NCBI GenBank assembly: GCA_964598425.1
Contig: CAZRBV010000009.1
Coordinates: 9,790 to 73,789 of the forward strand
Origin: UBA12567 sp964598425
GTDB lineage: Bacteria > Planctomycetota > Phycisphaerae > Phycisphaerales > SM1A02
DNA length: 64,000 nt
Direction: 5' to 3'
Made by a program: the position numbers and the translations under genes. The notes under the pieces are model-generated. The model worked only from the letters and a program-made list of their open reading frames with translations. It had not been told where the DNA came from and searched no databases. Below are positions 24,348 to 33,322 of the stretch, in pieces (the stretch's first letter is position 1; every line of letters starts with the position of its first letter).

Positions 24348-27158
24348 CTACTTCGCGTCGTACCAACTCTCCGATACCGCCACATCCACGACCAATGGAA
24401 TCGAAAGTTCCATCGCGCATTCCATGCATGCGACAACGAGATCTCGAACTGAGTCTGCTGATTCCTTCGGCGTTTCGACAACCAACTCGTCGTGAACCTG
24501 CAGCACGAGATCCGCATCCGAATCAACAGCCGGAAGCCTTGCATGCAGATCGATCATTGCAAGCTTGATCAGATCCGCCGCGCTTCCCTGCACAACCGAA
24601 TTGATCGCCAGACGCTCGGCAAGGCTCCGCCGCTGCGGATCGTTCGAGTCAATCTCTTGAATCCTGCGGCGCCGGCCACACATGGTTTCAACGTACCCCG
24701 CATCCCTGGCCTGCGCAACGCACTCCCGCAGAAATGCCTCGATGCCCGGGAACCTCGCCTTGTAGTCATTGATGATCGCAGCCGCGCGAGGGACATCGGT
24801 GCCCTCCCCCAGCCGTCTTGAGAGCCCATACGGCGTGATGCCGTAGACGATGCCGAAGTTCACCATCTTCGCGGCATCACGCTGTGATCGCGTCACGTCA
24901 TCCACCGGAACTGCAAAGACTTCGGACGCCACAGCGCGGTGAATGTCCTCGCCCTCCAGAAAGGCCTCCCGGAGCGACTCGTCATTCGAGAGATGCGCCA
25001 GCAGCCGCAATTCAACCTGGGAATAGTCCGCCGTCACCAACACGCGATTTGCCCCGGCGACAAAGGCCCGGCGGATCTCACGCCCAATGTCGGTTCGGAT
25101 AGGGATGTTCTGCAGGTTGGGATTGCTGCTACTGAGCCGCCCGGTCGCCGTCACTGTCTGATTGAATGAAGCGTGCACGCGACCAGTTTCCGGATTGATG
25201 CACTCTTTGAGCGACACCAGGTACGTCCCGACAAGTTTGGCAAGTTGGCGATACTCGAGAATGAATCCCGGCAACGGCGTGTCAATCTCGGGATCGGACT
25301 CCAGTTTCTCAAGGACCTCCTGATCGGTTGACGGGCCGGTCTTTCGGCGCTTGATCGGTGTCAAGCCGAGCCCCGGAGGGTCATCGCCGGGGTCATTGAA
25401 GAGCGCTGCGGCGAGCTGCTTGGGCGAGTCCGGGTTGAGCGGGCACGGCGACGCTTCGGCAATGTGCTGGCGAAGCACGTCGAGCCGGTCCGAGATCCGC
25501 AGCCGCTGCCGATCGAGCTCGTCCGGATCGACCTGAACCCCCGCGTACTCCATGTCCGCAAGCACCCGAACCAGCGGCCATTCGAGATTGGCGAGAAGGT
25601 CGGACATGCCCTCCGCTTCGACCTCCCCAACCAGCGGCTCAAGCAATCGCAGCGTGACGTCTGCGTCCTCTGCGGCGTACGGCACGGCCCGATCGATCGC
25701 GACCGTGTCGAAGGATCGCTGCGACTTTCCGGTTCCGATCAGACTCGAGATCGGTATGCAGTGCAACCCGAGTTCGCCCAATGCCAATGCGTCCAGCCGA
25801 TGACTCGATCGCGTGGCATCAGCCACGTACGAGGCGATCATCGTGTCACGCACAGGACCGGCAACCTGCAGCCCTGCATGCCGAAGCACATTCATGTCGA
25901 ACTTGGCGTTGTGCGCAACCTTGGCAATTGTCTCGTCCTGGAGGAGCGGGCGGAGCGCCTCAATGACCGCTTCTTCGCCCAGGTGTTGATCCTGATCCGG
26001 CGAGCGAACGGGAATGTAAACCGCCGCACCAGCCCTCCATGCCAACGAGACACCGCAGAGCTTGCTCTGCATCGGATCGAGCCCGGTTGTCTCGACATCA
26101 AAGGCGAGAACGTCAGCCTTCGAAGCCTTCTTGACCGCATCGGAGAGCGCACGCTCGCTGAGCACCCCTTCATAGGCGGCATCGGTATCGGCCTGGCGAA
26201 CCGATCCGTCTTCGCCGACGTCGGCCCAGAGCGTTCCCGCATCGACCGAAGCGTCTTCGCCTTCCCCACCGCGAGCAGCCTGAATGATGGAGGCGAGCCG
26301 CTCGGGGGCTCGCCGGAAATCGAGTTCGCGGAGCAGCGGACGCAACTCGGCCAGCGGCAATGCGGCAGGGTCGCACCTTGCATCGGGAAGCTCGAAGGGA
26401 AAGTCGAGGTCGTCTCGCAATCGCACCAGTTCGCGGTTCTGCATCAACCGATCCAAGGCGCCTTCCAGATTCTCCCGACGCTTTCCCTTGATCTCGTCGA
26501 GGTGCTCATACAGGCCCTCGATGCTTCCATACTGGAGGACAAGCTTGGCCGCCGTCTTTGGACCGATTCCCGGAATGCCCGGAATATTGTCAACCGAATC
26601 GCCCATCAGCGAGAGTACGTCGATGACATGCTCCGGCTGCACGCCCTCGGTCTTGAAAATGTCTTCAGGAACGCGGGTTGTGTCGCGCTGCGGATCGTAG
26701 ATCTCGGTGCGCGGCCCGATGATCTGCGCCAGATCCTTGTCAGCGGATATCACCGTCACGAACAGATCATCGTGCTCGCGTTCCAAACGCCTCGCCAGCG
26801 TCGCAATGACGTCATCGGCTTCGGCACCCTCGACCCCGAGAATCGGAATATCCATCGCCCGGAGGAGCTCCAGGCACCGCTCCACTTGCGGATGAAAGTC
26901 GTCCGGTGCTGCCTCCCGATTCGTCTTGTACGCGGGATCGATTTCGCTTCGGAACGTACCGGTGTCGCCCGACACATCGAGCGCCACGGCGAGATAGGTC
27001 GGCTGCCTGGTCTCGAGCAGGTTCAGAAGAATGTCGAGGAATCCCGCCACCAGCTTGGTCGGCTCCCTGGTGACCGATGAACTCTGATATGGGCGGCGAG
27101 CGTAGTACGCGCGGAAAAACTGCGAGTAGCCATCAATGACGCAGAGGGTTTCGCTCAC
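24348..27158 (-). CDS. polA: DNA polymerase I
   Basis: 936 residues, full length. The N-terminal 5'-3' exonuclease domain (1-270) has G-V-E-G-A-E-A-D-D and the helix-hairpin-helix region G-I-P-G-I-G-P-K-T-A. The 3'-5' exonuclease domain keeps its catalytic acids (F-D-V-E-T-T-G-L-D near residue 355, then H-N-A-K-F-D and Y-A-A-E-D-A-D), so proofreading should be active. The polymerase domain has motif A (A-D-Y-S-Q-V-E-L-R, about 710), motif B (R-D-A-A-K-M-V-N-F-G-I-V-Y-G, about 759) and motif C (Q-V-H-D-E, about 887). It repairs gaps and removes RNA primers in the cytoplasm. The GTG start overlaps the stop of the upstream gene (GTGA), so it is translationally coupled to a sugar nucleotidyltransferase-like gene. 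Confidence 0.97.
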   Translation of the reverse strand: MSETLCVIDGYSQFFRAYYARRPYQSSSVTREPTKLVAGFLDILLNLLETRQPTYLAVALDVSGDTGTFRSEIDPAYKTNREAAPDDFHPQVERCLELLRAMDIPILGVEGAEADDVIATLARRLEREHDDLFVTVISADKDLAQIIGPRTEIYDPQRDTTRVPEDIFKTEGVQPEHVIDVLSLMGDSVDNIPGIPGIGPKTAAKLVLQYGSIEGLYEHLDEIKGKRRENLEGALDRLMQNRELVRLRDDLDFPFELPDARCDPAALPLAELRPLLRELDFRRAPERLASIIQAARGGEGEDASVDAGTLWADVGEDGSVRQADTDAAYEGVLSERALSDAVKKASKADVLAFDVETTGLDPMQSKLCGVSLAWRAGAAVYIPVRSPDQDQHLGEEAVIEALRPLLQDETIAKVAHNAKFDMNVLRHAGLQVAGPVRDTMIASYVADATRSSHRLDALALGELGLHCIPISSLIGTGKSQRSFDTVAIDRAVPYAAEDADVTLRLLEPLVGEVEAEGMSDLLANLEWPLVRVLADMEYAGVQVDPDELDRQRLRISDRLDVLRQHIAEASPCPLNPDSPKQLAAALFNDPGDDPPGLGLTPIKRRKTGPSTDQEVLEKLESDPEIDTPLPGFILEYRQLAKLVGTYLVSLKECINPETGRVHASFNQTVTATGRLSSSNPNLQNIPIRTDIGREIRRAFVAGANRVLVTADYSQVELRLLAHLSNDESLREAFLEGEDIHRAVASEVFAVPVDDVTRSQRDAAKMVNFGIVYGITPYGLSRRLGEGTDVPRAAAIINDYKARFPGIEAFLRECVAQARDAGYVETMCGRRRRIQEIDSNDPQRRSLAERLAINSVVQGSAADLIKLAMIDLHARLPAVDSDADLVLQVHDELVVETPKESADSVRDLVVACMECAMELSIPLVVDVAVSESWYDAK

Positions 27159-28336
27159 GAAGCAGACTCTGCGAGCGAACGTAGGCGTGTTTCATCGGCA
27201 GGATCGAGCTCTCGATTCCGCCGAGCCATCATCGCGCGGGCCGTATCGAGGAAGCGTTCGATTCGATACAGCTTCTCGCCCGCGTCCGTCACCCACCGAA
27301 GAGCGCCAAGCGTCGCCGGGGCATGAGCGCTGCACGCAATCATCGAGCCGGTTCCGATGGACGTCCCGGTCATCATCCGCGTTCCGATGGCAGTCTTGAC
27401 GTGATCACCGATGAAGGCGCCGCAGTAATTGCGGCCGGTACGCTCACGGGCCTCCTCGGGCGTCAGGCGAACCGAAATCTCGCCATAGGTATTGAGCAGA
27501 TTCGATGTTGTCGTTCCGGCTCCGAGATTGACCCACTGCCCGACGATGCTGTCTCCGAGATAGCCGTCATGGGCCTTGTTGGCCCACCCCTGGAAGATGC
27601 TCGCGCCGACTTCGCCACCAACCTTGCACCCCGGCCCAATGACCGTGTTTGATCGAATGACCGCTCCGTCGGCAATCGTCGAGTCGCGGCCGACCCAGCA
27701 TGGTCCGGTCAGCGCTGCATTGGGGCGCACCGTCACGCCAGCTTCCACCACAATCTGGCCCGCACTGGTATCCAGCACGACGCCAGGGAAGATCGCGGCC
27801 GATTCATCGATGTGCGCCGTGTGTTCACCGACGACAATTGCTGGCTCGGGCGGAGGCGATGGAAGCCCCGCGCACGCCAGATCGGTCGCAAGTGCCTCGG
27901 GCAAGTTCTCCAGAATGTCCCAGGGCCGTTGATACAAGACCTCATCGGCCTCGCGTGTCACGACCCCACTGGGGAGCTGACACGTCGATACGAAGGCGTC
28001 TGCGGATTCAGCATCAAGCCGCGCTGCAAGCACCGCGTCGTCCACCATGGCCGCTTCGCCAAGGGCAAGATCCGGAAGCTCTCCGATCCCCCACCACCGG
28101 CCGTTCACGCACAACGCCTCACGGCCCCGAGGTTCGTTGACGCACACAGAGACCCTCGCAGCCAGCGTCGCCTCATGCGAGTCCGGCACCACAAACCCGC
28201 TCGCAAAGCGGCCAAGCGTTCGCTCAATCCGCTCCAGCGTGGTCACCGCACCAGTGCGAAGTGACATCACGGCCCTCATCTGAGTCAGCGGCCCGAATGA
28301 TCCTTGAGAATCGTCGAAAATCAGCAGATCCGACAT
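27155..28336 (-). CDS. Left-handed beta-helix sugar nucleotidyltransferase-like protein (GlmU-related)
   Basis: 393 residues from the ATG at 28336, chosen for the GGGAG site 7 nt upstream. The N-terminal 160 residues start L-L-I-F-D-D-S-Q and keep L-R-T-G (like the family opening of putative sugar nucleotidyl transferases) but lack the canonical G-x-G-T-R-M pyrophosphorylase loop. The C-terminal half is a hexapeptide-repeat left-handed helix (V-V-E-A-G-V-T-V-R-P-N-A and similar, about residues 190-340) ending with G-T-S-I-G-T-G-S-M-I. Proteins of this class may transfer acetyl or uridylyl groups to sugar phosphates. It lies between mreD and polA, and a role in peptidoglycan or glycan precursor synthesis is inferred only. 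Confidence 0.75.
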   Translation of the reverse strand: MSDLLIFDDSQGSFGPLTQMRAVMSLRTGAVTTLERIERTLGRFASGFVVPDSHEATLAARVSVCVNEPRGREALCVNGRWWGIGELPDLALGEAAMVDDAVLAARLDAESADAFVSTCQLPSGVVTREADEVLYQRPWDILENLPEALATDLACAGLPSPPPEPAIVVGEHTAHIDESAAIFPGVVLDTSAGQIVVEAGVTVRPNAALTGPCWVGRDSTIADGAVIRSNTVIGPGCKVGGEVGASIFQGWANKAHDGYLGDSIVGQWVNLGAGTTTSNLLNTYGEISVRLTPEEARERTGRNYCGAFIGDHVKTAIGTRMMTGTSIGTGSMIACSAHAPATLGALRWVTDAGEKLYRIERFLDTARAMMARRNRELDPADETRLRSLAESAS

Positions 28337-28363
28337 AACTGCTCCCTGAAGACGGCACCTCAC

Positions 28364-28945
28364 TCAGCGGCGGGCACCAGCATAGTCCAGCCTGCCCGGT
28401 GCCGCGTCGAAGCGCCACCATCCGCTGGTTCCGAGAAGGATTGCTCCAATCGGTAGTCCGATCAGCATCGTGTAGATGCCGCTGAATCCGATCGTGGCAA
28501 GTCGATCACCGGCCGGTGGCGGTGCTAGCGCGTGTGTCCATGGCATCCACCAGCGAACAGTTTCCACCGCGGCGCTGCCAAGACCGATGCAGACCGATAC
28601 GAGACCGGCAACGACAGCGACAGTCATTATCCGCCTCCGAAACACGACGGGCCGAAGCAGCAGCACAACCTGAGCGCTGGCGATGGCCCCGAGCGTCCGG
28701 GGTCCGATGACCGCAACGGTGCCCGCTGCTCCTGCCGAGCCGGGCGACACGTCCATCATCATTCCAAGAACCCATGCAGACCACAGCACTGTGCGAGGCC
28801 TGGCCTGCAGGGCCAGGAACCCGAGAAGGCACGCGGAAATGCTTGGTGTCGCGTGCCCGAGCCCGCGAAGTGTGAAGACGCCAGTCAGCCCGGTATCAAG
28901 CCCAACTGCAACGACAGCCGTGATCAGAAAGACCCACCATCTCAC
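28364..28945 (-). CDS. mreD: Rod-shape-determining membrane protein MreD
   Basis: 193 residues, about five membrane helices, GTG start at 28945 overlapping the stop of mreC (GTGA). MreD diverges strongly between phyla. The call rests on size, hydrophobicity, the P-R-T-V-L-W-S-A-W-V-L-G-M-M-M-D segment and above all on its position directly after mreC. It is part of the elongasome that guides lateral cell-wall synthesis. Confidence 0.8.
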   Translation of the reverse strand: MRWWVFLITAVVAVGLDTGLTGVFTLRGLGHATPSISACLLGFLALQARPRTVLWSAWVLGMMMDVSPGSAGAAGTVAVIGPRTLGAIASAQVVLLLRPVVFRRRIMTVAVVAGLVSVCIGLGSAAVETVRWWMPWTHALAPPPAGDRLATIGFSGIYTMLIGLPIGAILLGTSGWWRFDAAPGRLDYAGARR

Positions 28946-29802
28946 GGGGCCGCCTCCTCTACCGCAGTCAGAATGGACACCTGCGAAACCGCTGGCACAT
29001 CTACGGCTGGCCGCGCAACGAGCCGCTGGCGAAGCGGCGCTGCGTCGATCGCTTCCAGTCGCTCGACGACGGCCACTTCAAGGCCGTGCGACCAGGCCGG
29101 CCAACGGGAGTCGGCAAGCAACAGTCTCACCCCGGGCTTGATCGGAGTTCTCCGATCGATGTCAGCGGTCAATACGCCCGCACCGTGTTGCCTCAGGAGC
29201 AATCGCCGCGGGGGGGCGCCCGTCCCCTCACCTGCCAGCATGACCTCAATTGGCCCCGACTCAGGGTTGGAGAGCGGAAGCACCAGCAGACGAACCGGGG
29301 AGACATGGCTCAGTCGACCCACCAACTGCTGGCCGTTCCAGATGGCGATGTCACCGACGGCCAGGCGATCTGCGCCACGTTGCGGAGCACGCAATTCAAT
29401 TGGCGAGCGAGGATCGCTTGGATCTCTCCCTGTGACATCCGCATCAACCACCAGAGGCGGGTGCGGTGAGCGGTACGCATCTTCCGGAAGTCCTTCGAGC
29501 TGGCGGAGCCTGCGAGCCATGTCGTCTGCCCGAACCCGCTGCGCTTCCCACAACTGCTCGAATCGATCGCGATCGCGCCGCAGCTGATCGATTTCGGCCT
29601 CCTTGACAGGGCGGCCACCTTCATCGCGGGGAGGTCGCAGCCAGGAAGCAATCGCTGTACCGGCGCGAGACACCGGCATGATCGGAGCGCGAACAACGTC
29701 CGCGACATCCCGCGTCCACCCCAACCACGACACCGGCGCCACAGCGGCGGAGGCCGTCAGAAGAACGACAAGAAGGAAACCACCACCAGTTGCACGCTTC
29801 AT
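28942..29802 (-). CDS. mreC: Rod-shape-determining protein MreC
   Basis: 286 residues from the ATG at 29802 (M-K-R-A-T-G); the frame is open further upstream into mreB but no better start is seen. It has an N-terminal membrane helix, a coiled coil at about residues 65-105 (E-I-D-Q-L-R-R-D-R-D-R-F-E) and a beta-rich periplasmic domain with the MreC pattern R-L-A-V-G-D-I-A-I-W-N-G-Q-Q-L-V-G-R-L. MreC links MreB to the periplasmic cell-wall machinery. It sits 22 nt after mreB. Confidence 0.88.
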   Translation of the reverse strand: MKRATGGGFLLVVLLTASAAVAPVSWLGWTRDVADVVRAPIMPVSRAGTAIASWLRPPRDEGGRPVKEAEIDQLRRDRDRFEQLWEAQRVRADDMARRLRQLEGLPEDAYRSPHPPLVVDADVTGRDPSDPRSPIELRAPQRGADRLAVGDIAIWNGQQLVGRLSHVSPVRLLVLPLSNPESGPIEVMLAGEGTGAPPRRLLLRQHGAGVLTADIDRRTPIKPGVRLLLADSRWPAWSHGLEVAVVERLEAIDAAPLRQRLVARPAVDVPAVSQVSILTAVEEAAP

Positions 29803-29824
29803 GACAATGCGACAGATGGACCGC

Positions 29825-30874
29825 TCACAGGTCGTCCACGTCGGATTCCATAGTCGCCTTCCAGTCCTCGAGATTCTCAAGGTAGATGCTCGTGCCGCGA
29901 GCCACACAAGTCAGCGGATCATCTGCCACCCGAACATCGAGACCCGTTTCCTGATTGATCACGACGTCGAGGCCCCGCAGCAATGCGCCGCCACCGACAA
30001 GACAGATTCCATTGTCGACCAGATCGGCTGCGAGCTCGGGCTCTGCCCGCTCCAGTGTTCGCTTCACGGCGTCGATGATGGCTCGAATCGGTTCCTGCAA
30101 CGCCTCGCGGATTTCTTCACTGGTGACTTCCGTCTTGCGAGGAAGTCCCGTGAGATTGTCGCGGCCCCGTACTTCGAGCGTTGTGTCCTCGCCGACCTTG
30201 GCAGCCGAGCCGATCTCGATCTTGATCCGCTCCGAAGTCTGCTCGCCGATCGTGAGGTTGTACGTCTTCTTCATGTGGTGGATGATCGCTTCGTCGAAGT
30301 CATCACCGGCCACTCGCACCGATTCACACGTGGCGATGTCGGCCAATGACATGATCGCCACTTCCGTCGTACCGCCACCGATATCAACGACCATCGATGC
30401 AGTCGGTTCTGCAATTGGCAAGCCAGCTCCGATTCCCGCCGCCATTGGCTCTTCGACCAGATAGACGCGACGAGCTCCGGCGCGTTCCGCTGAGTCGAGT
30501 ACGGCTCGCTTCTCAACAGCTGTGATGCCACTCGGTACGGCGATCACAACACGCGGGCTGATCACCCGCGCACGTCCCGTCGCCTTCCGTATGAAGTAGG
30601 AAAGCATCGCTTCGGTGATTTCGAAGTCGCTGATGACGCCGTCCTTCAGCGGACGGATCGCGCTGATGGATCCCGGCGTCTTGCCGAGCATCTCCTTGGC
30701 CTGCCACCCGACGGCGTTGCCGTTGTTCAAAACGCGATTGGTTCCCTTGCGCACCGCGACGACGGAGGGTTCATTCAACAGAATGCCCTCGCCGCGAACG
30801 GCGACCAGCGTGTTGCAGGTTCCAAGGTCGATCCCCATATCGACACTGAACCAGCCAAGGAGTCGATCAAGCAC
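29825..30874 (-). CDS. mreB: Cell-shape-determining actin homologue MreB
   Basis: 349 residues from a GTG at 30874, with GGAGGG about 11 nt upstream. The actin-fold phosphate loops are intact: G-I-D-L-G-T-C-N-T near residue 14 and V-D-I-G-G-G-T-T-E-V near 164. The adenosine motif G-G-G-A-L-L-R-G is also present near 294. It forms ATP-dependent filaments beneath the inner membrane and positions the elongasome. A -10-like TATGAT (minus strand, 30910-30905) and a 7-bp GC-rich inverted repeat (30913-30919 with 30936-30942) lie upstream. MreB is not universal in planctomycetes, so a full mreBCD set is informative about cell shape. Confidence 0.95.
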   Translation of the reverse strand: MLDRLLGWFSVDMGIDLGTCNTLVAVRGEGILLNEPSVVAVRKGTNRVLNNGNAVGWQAKEMLGKTPGSISAIRPLKDGVISDFEITEAMLSYFIRKATGRARVISPRVVIAVPSGITAVEKRAVLDSAERAGARRVYLVEEPMAAGIGAGLPIAEPTASMVVDIGGGTTEVAIMSLADIATCESVRVAGDDFDEAIIHHMKKTYNLTIGEQTSERIKIEIGSAAKVGEDTTLEVRGRDNLTGLPRKTEVTSEEIREALQEPIRAIIDAVKRTLERAEPELAADLVDNGICLVGGGALLRGLDVVINQETGLDVRVADDPLTCVARGTSIYLENLEDWKATMESDVDDL

Positions 30875-31039
30875 GAGTCGTCATCCCTCCGATTGCGGTG
30901 GGCCATCATACTGCGCCGCTCCAAAGAGGATCGGGGCGGCGCGTGACGTCGAGAGAGCCAACGCAGACCATGGGTTACCAATGCGGGAGAGGCCACTCCG
31001 AGTCGCGTGCAAACCCCCGGGGGACACAATTCGGTCGAC

Positions 31040-31219
31040 TCAGTCCAGAATCTTGAAGACGCCGCCGTCCGTTCGACCCTCACCGGAGGCCGAGAACTCC
31101 AGGTTGTGGAAGATCAGCCAGAGGCATCCAAGAATCAGGACAAGCCCGGCAATCCCGGTCATCGCCGTAAAGACATCCATGACAGGCTTTGAGGAAGTTG
31201 TAGCAAATCGACTCATCAT
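31040..31219 (-). CDS. Small single-pass membrane protein (59 residues), unknown function
   Basis: I found this short frame by translating the gap between mreB and the coiled-coil gene. It starts with ATG at 31219 (a second ATG follows directly), two bases after the stop of the coiled-coil gene, and ends with TGA at 31042-31040. It encodes a Ser/Thr-rich N-terminus, one membrane helix (about residues 21-38, G-I-A-G-L-V-L-I-L-G-C-L-W-L-I-F) and a Gly/Asp-rich end. The tight spacing argues that it is a real, co-translated gene. I know of no family for it. Confidence 0.6.
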   Translation of the reverse strand: MMSRFATTSSKPVMDVFTAMTGIAGLVLILGCLWLIFHNLEFSASGEGRTDGGVFKILD

Positions 31220-31221
31220 GG

Positions 31222-32112
31222 TCAGTGCTGCCCCGCCAGGGCGTATGCCCGCTGGCCTGGCTTTGCTTTGCCTCGCGACGAACTCTCGAGCGTCAGAATG
31301 CCAGTCGCGCGGTTCAGGTCGACCTGAATGATCCGAAGGCGTCCGATGAAGGTGCCGCCGTCTCCGACAGTCATGACCCAGCCCTTCTGGATTCCGTCAC
31401 GAGATCCCGCGTCGATTTCAACAAGCGTTCGCTCGGGCGATCGGGCAATGTCCAGCACGGTTGCTTCAAGATTCCGATCGGGAGCAATGCCCTCATCCTC
31501 TGCAAGCACTTCGCCTTCGATCGATCCGAAGCGAGCGGTGTATTCGCTGAGTGTCGCCTCAAGTGCTCGCTGATCACGCTTGAACTGGGCGTTTTCTTCG
31601 CGGAGCGCCCGCTGCACGGCTTCGGCGACTTGAATCTGGCTATCCAGTTCCGCCAGTCGTTCGTCGAGTTCAACGCGGCGACGTTCGGCGGTCAAAGCGC
31701 GTGTCCGCAGCGTTTCAAGATCAGCAACCAACTTACTGTTGAGCTCCTGGGCGGTCGTCACGCTTTGGGTCAGCGAGCGATTCATCCCCTCGCGGCTCGC
31801 TGAGTCGGCCTCGGCCTTGATGAGCCTCGCTTCGATGCTCTCGCGATCTGAACGGCAGGACTCCAACTCAGCCACATGGGCCTGCTGCTGCTGGCTGTAA
31901 GCCGTCAACTGCTCAGTCAGTTGCGCCTCGCGAGCCAAAACCGCCTGACGCTCGGTGTTCTGCTGCGCCCGAACCGCTGACACCTGCGCTGCCGCGTCGA
32001 GGGCATCACGCCGCCAGTGTTCCTGATTCATGGTTGATACAACCACCAGCGGGACCATAAAGACCGCGAGCAGGGATACCAGCACAACGAAAATCTTGGT
32101 CAGAATATGCAC
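31222..32112 (-). CDS. Membrane-anchored coiled-coil protein with an MreC-like C-terminal beta domain
   Basis: 296 residues from a GTG at 32112 with GAGAGG just upstream. An N-terminal membrane helix (I-F-V-V-L-V-S-L-L-A-V-F-M-V-P-L-V-V-V) is followed by a long coiled coil (about residues 30-200, rich in Glu, Gln, Arg and Ala). A compact beta domain of about 80 residues ends the protein, with the pattern V-E-I-D-A-G-S-R-D-G-I-Q-K-G-W-V-M-T-V followed by F-I-G-R-L. That end looks like the beta domain of MreC (G-x-x-D-G-V-x-x-G-x-x-V then G-L-V-G-x-V). It lies upstream of mreB with its own promoter. I infer a role in the envelope or elongasome; no published function is known to me. Confidence 0.7.
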   Translation of the reverse strand: MHILTKIFVVLVSLLAVFMVPLVVVSTMNQEHWRRDALDAAAQVSAVRAQQNTERQAVLAREAQLTEQLTAYSQQQQAHVAELESCRSDRESIEARLIKAEADSASREGMNRSLTQSVTTAQELNSKLVADLETLRTRALTAERRRVELDERLAELDSQIQVAEAVQRALREENAQFKRDQRALEATLSEYTARFGSIEGEVLAEDEGIAPDRNLEATVLDIARSPERTLVEIDAGSRDGIQKGWVMTVGDGGTFIGRLRIIQVDLNRATGILTLESSSRGKAKPGQRAYALAGQH

Positions 32113-32167
32113 GCTCTACCTCTCAGCCTTGGTGCCACGCCCCTCGGCGGGTTCGGAGTAAGCCCGT

Positions 32168-32196
32168 TTTGTACGTGCTACGGCATGGGGTGTCAA
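32168..32196 (-). promoter_or_regulatory. Near-consensus sigma-70 promoter before the coiled-coil gene
   Basis: On the minus strand TTGACA (32196-32191) is followed after 17 nt by TACAAA (32173-32168). Transcription would begin about 50 nt before the GTG at 32112. This separates the coiled-coil and small membrane genes, and perhaps mreBCD, from the lnt-side operon. Confidence 0.7.
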
Positions 32197-32266
32197 TATG
32201 AGTGACGCTGCTCGATCTCCGAAAGGGCCTTGAACGACCCAGCGGAGCCTCAGCGATGGCCCCGGC

Positions 32267-33313
32267 TCAACTGCCGCCAGCCGCTGGGACCCGGGCAGTT
32301 CGCGCCCCCACCCTTCGAAGCACCGCACCGGCGGCGGCCACGCGAACCCGGGGATCAGAATCGGAGAACATCTGTTCCAGCGCCCTGAGCCCCTGGTCCG
32401 AGCGATCCCAGGCAAGCACAAAGGCGGCCTGCATCCGGACCTCGGGAAACTCATGGCCACTCAAGTCGATCGCCAACACGGCCAAGGTCATTGTGGGGTC
32501 GATCCGCGCCAAGGCTTCTGCTGCCACCAGCCGCAGTTCCGGACCGGGCTTTCTGGGACCGTCGGCGAGCGCCAAGGCCGCCAAAGCGGGCACGAGTGTT
32601 CGATCGCCCAATCGACCAGCCATCTGCGATGCGAGGGCGGTGAGCTCGCCTTGAGCGGCCGGCGCGAAGAAAGCCGCTCGAATGGTCTCCAAATGCCGCC
32701 GGTCGCCAAGTCGAACCAACGCCTCAGCAAGCCCCAGCTCTGAGGCTCGCACGACATCAGCATCCTCCCGCTCCAGCGGGCGTGTCATGGCCTCCCGAAG
32801 CATTGCGGCAGCAGACGGATTCCCGATCTCTCCCAGTACCATCGCAGCATTGGCGCGAAGGACCCGGTCAGAACTCAGAACCATGGCCGCCAGTGGCGTC
32901 TGATCGACATCCTCACCACACACTGCCAGTGCGAAGATGGCCGCAGCCCGAACGCTCTGCGATGGATCGACCAGGAGCGGCCAAACCAGATCGGAAATGC
33001 CGCACAATCGCTGGCGACCAAGCGCCATGCACGAAGCAAACCGCACGCCGGCGTTCGAGTCGACGAGCCCGCGGGTCACCACATCTCGAAGCGGCTCGAC
33101 CTGGGTCTCCAGCATCTCGATGGCATTGGCGCGGACGAGCGGCGTCTCTGATCGCGACGCGTCCTCAAGAATCCGGAGTGCTGTACCTCGCGCCTGTACG
33201 GTCGACCCGGTCGGGCGACTGCGGCTGGCCGAAGACGGCGTGGCACTGCATCCCGAGCCAATGATCATCGCAGCGGAGCACAGGATGGTGAAGAAGCGTA
33301 TCACTGTTGCCAC
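32267..33313 (-). CDS. HEAT-repeat lipoprotein
   Basis: 348 residues from a GTG at 33313, ten bases after the lnt stop. The N-terminus is a lipoprotein signal: Arg, a hydrophobic stretch and the lipobox I-G-S-G-C at about residue 22. The rest consists of HEAT/PBS-lyase-like helical repeats (pattern V-R-A-x-A-I-x-A-L, V-L-R-A-N-A-A-M-V-L-G-E-I-G, V-R-M-Q-A-A-F-V-L-A). Such solenoids usually mediate protein contacts. Its position directly after lnt, the enzyme that finishes lipoproteins, is fitting. The partner is unknown. Confidence 0.8.
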   Translation of the reverse strand: MATVIRFFTILCSAAMIIGSGCSATPSSASRSRPTGSTVQARGTALRILEDASRSETPLVRANAIEMLETQVEPLRDVVTRGLVDSNAGVRFASCMALGRQRLCGISDLVWPLLVDPSQSVRAAAIFALAVCGEDVDQTPLAAMVLSSDRVLRANAAMVLGEIGNPSAAAMLREAMTRPLEREDADVVRASELGLAEALVRLGDRRHLETIRAAFFAPAAQGELTALASQMAGRLGDRTLVPALAALALADGPRKPGPELRLVAAEALARIDPTMTLAVLAIDLSGHEFPEVRMQAAFVLAWDRSDQGLRALEQMFSDSDPRVRVAAAGAVLRRVGARTARVPAAGGS

Positions 33314-33322
33314 GGATGATAG

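Noticed and set aside
25464..27080. Plus-strand open frame of 538 codons
   Set aside because: It is the antisense of polA. The minus strand carries complete polymerase motifs, and the plus frame has no family pattern; long antisense frames are expected in G+C-rich DNA.
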